Shown: positions 63,673 through 64,000 of the stretch, piece by piece
Layout: every line of letters starts with the position of its first letter
Numbering within the stretch: position 1 is the stretch's first letter
Assembly: GCA_964650525.1 (NCBI GenBank)
Contig: CAZYUA010000015.1
Span: 1 to 64,000 of the forward strand
Direction of reading: 5' to 3'
Source of the DNA: UBA1413 sp964650525
Lineage (GTDB): Bacteria > Bacteroidota > Bacteroidia > Bacteroidales > Prolixibacteraceae
DNA length: 64,000 bases
Notes under the pieces: model-generated
What the model saw: the letters and a program-made list of their open reading frames with translations, nothing else
The model's database searches: none
Told to the model about the DNA's origin: nothing
Program-made: the position numbers and the translations under genes

Positions 63673-64000
63673 TTATGCCTGTGGCCTGGCTAAGGCGGCA
63701 AAGTGGCCGTAAAATCGGGTAATGGTGCGGATCCCATTGAAGAATTGCTCCAGGGGGAAATTTTCGTTCGGGGAGTGGATCGCATCCGACTCCAGGCCAA
63801 AGCCCATCAGGAGACTTTTAACTCCCAGAACTTCCTCAAACGTGGAAACGATCGGAATACTGCCCCCGGAACGGGTTGGTACCGGACGCTTTCCGTACAC
63901 ATCGTGATAAGCCTTTTCAGCAGCTTTGTAGGCCGGCAGATCTATGGGGCAAACGTATCCCTGTCCTCCATGAAGGTACGATACCTTAACAGTCACAGTC
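63673..64000 (-). CDS. M20-family dipeptidase, C-terminal part
   Basis: The last ~109 residues of a minus-strand gene whose 5' end lies beyond the window; the frame stays open to the edge, so an internal GTG at 63996 is not a real start. SGGSIPIVSTFEEVLG and GLESDAIHSPNENFPLEQFF, with the metal-binding His in AIHSPNE, are typical of the M20/CNDP dipeptidase end. It hydrolyses dipeptides with two zinc ions. No link to the carbohydrate genes is evident. Confidence 0.85.
   Translation of the reverse strand, partial: TVTVKVSYLHGGQGYVCPIDLPAYKAAEKAYHDVYGKRPVPTRSGGSIPIVSTFEEVLGVKSLLMGFGLESDAIHSPNENFPLEQFFNGIRTITRFYGHFAALARPQA

Overview
The window looks like chromosomal DNA from an anaerobic, plant-polysaccharide-using member of the Bacteroidota, probably Bacteroidales. 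Four lines of evidence point there. Two secreted proteins end in type IX secretion sorting domains. Many genes are preceded by the Bacteroidota -7 promoter box TAnnTTTG, often only a few bases from the start codon. The order CBS - nadK - DUF6089 - uppS - bamA - two ompH genes - murI next to divergent pdxJ is a familiar Bacteroidota arrangement. A two-subunit KorA/KorB 2-oxoacid:ferredoxin oxidoreductase suggests ferredoxin-based anaerobic carbon metabolism. I saw no rRNA, tRNA, CRISPR array, phage or insertion sequence, and no SusC/SusD pair.

Layout. 1-207: tandem 76-bp palindromic repeat. 0.5-13 kb: a fibre-like secreted protein, an LPLAT acyltransferase, a lipoprotein sulfatase, a sirtuin and a 2093-residue repeat-rich T9SS protein. 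13-24 kb: radical SAM protein, DUF4301, TPR protein, aroE, a receiver/PEP-synthase-like regulator, korAB and a gamma-class carbonic anhydrase homologue. 24.8-29.2 kb: sugar MFS, nucleotidyltransferase, NahK-like kinase and a lipid kinase, probably a hexosamine or hexose salvage cassette. 29.3-40.5 kb: envelope and cofactor block (murI, GT3 glycogen synthase, two Skp/OmpH chaperones, bamA, uppS, DUF6089, nadK, CBS, pdxJ). 40.6-45.3 kb: alpha/beta hydrolase, GH53 galactanase, GH44 glucanase and an acidic protein. 45.5-55.3 kb: housekeeping (gpmI, DUF3109, VOC, acyl-CoA ligase-like, purM, prfA, NYN/LOTUS protein, DUF4126, pyrF). 55.5-64 kb: a carbohydrate locus with a CE15 esterase, a UroD-like protein, two DUF6807 proteins, two exported Gfo/Idh/MocA oxidoreductases and the end of an M20 dipeptidase.

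How the genes fit together. The GH53, GH44 and CE15 enzymes imply attack on pectic galactan, beta-glucan or xyloglucan, and lignin-glucuronoxylan esters. The MFS/nucleotidyltransferase/kinase set could turn an imported sugar into an activated nucleotide sugar. The bamA block makes and inserts outer-membrane proteins, including the machinery that T9SS cargo depends on. The most promising under-described system is the 55.5-63.6 kb locus, where exported oxidoreductases sit with two DUF6807 proteins and an atypical UroD homologue. The most striking sequence structure is the mosaic 498-bp repeat array inside the giant T9SS gene.
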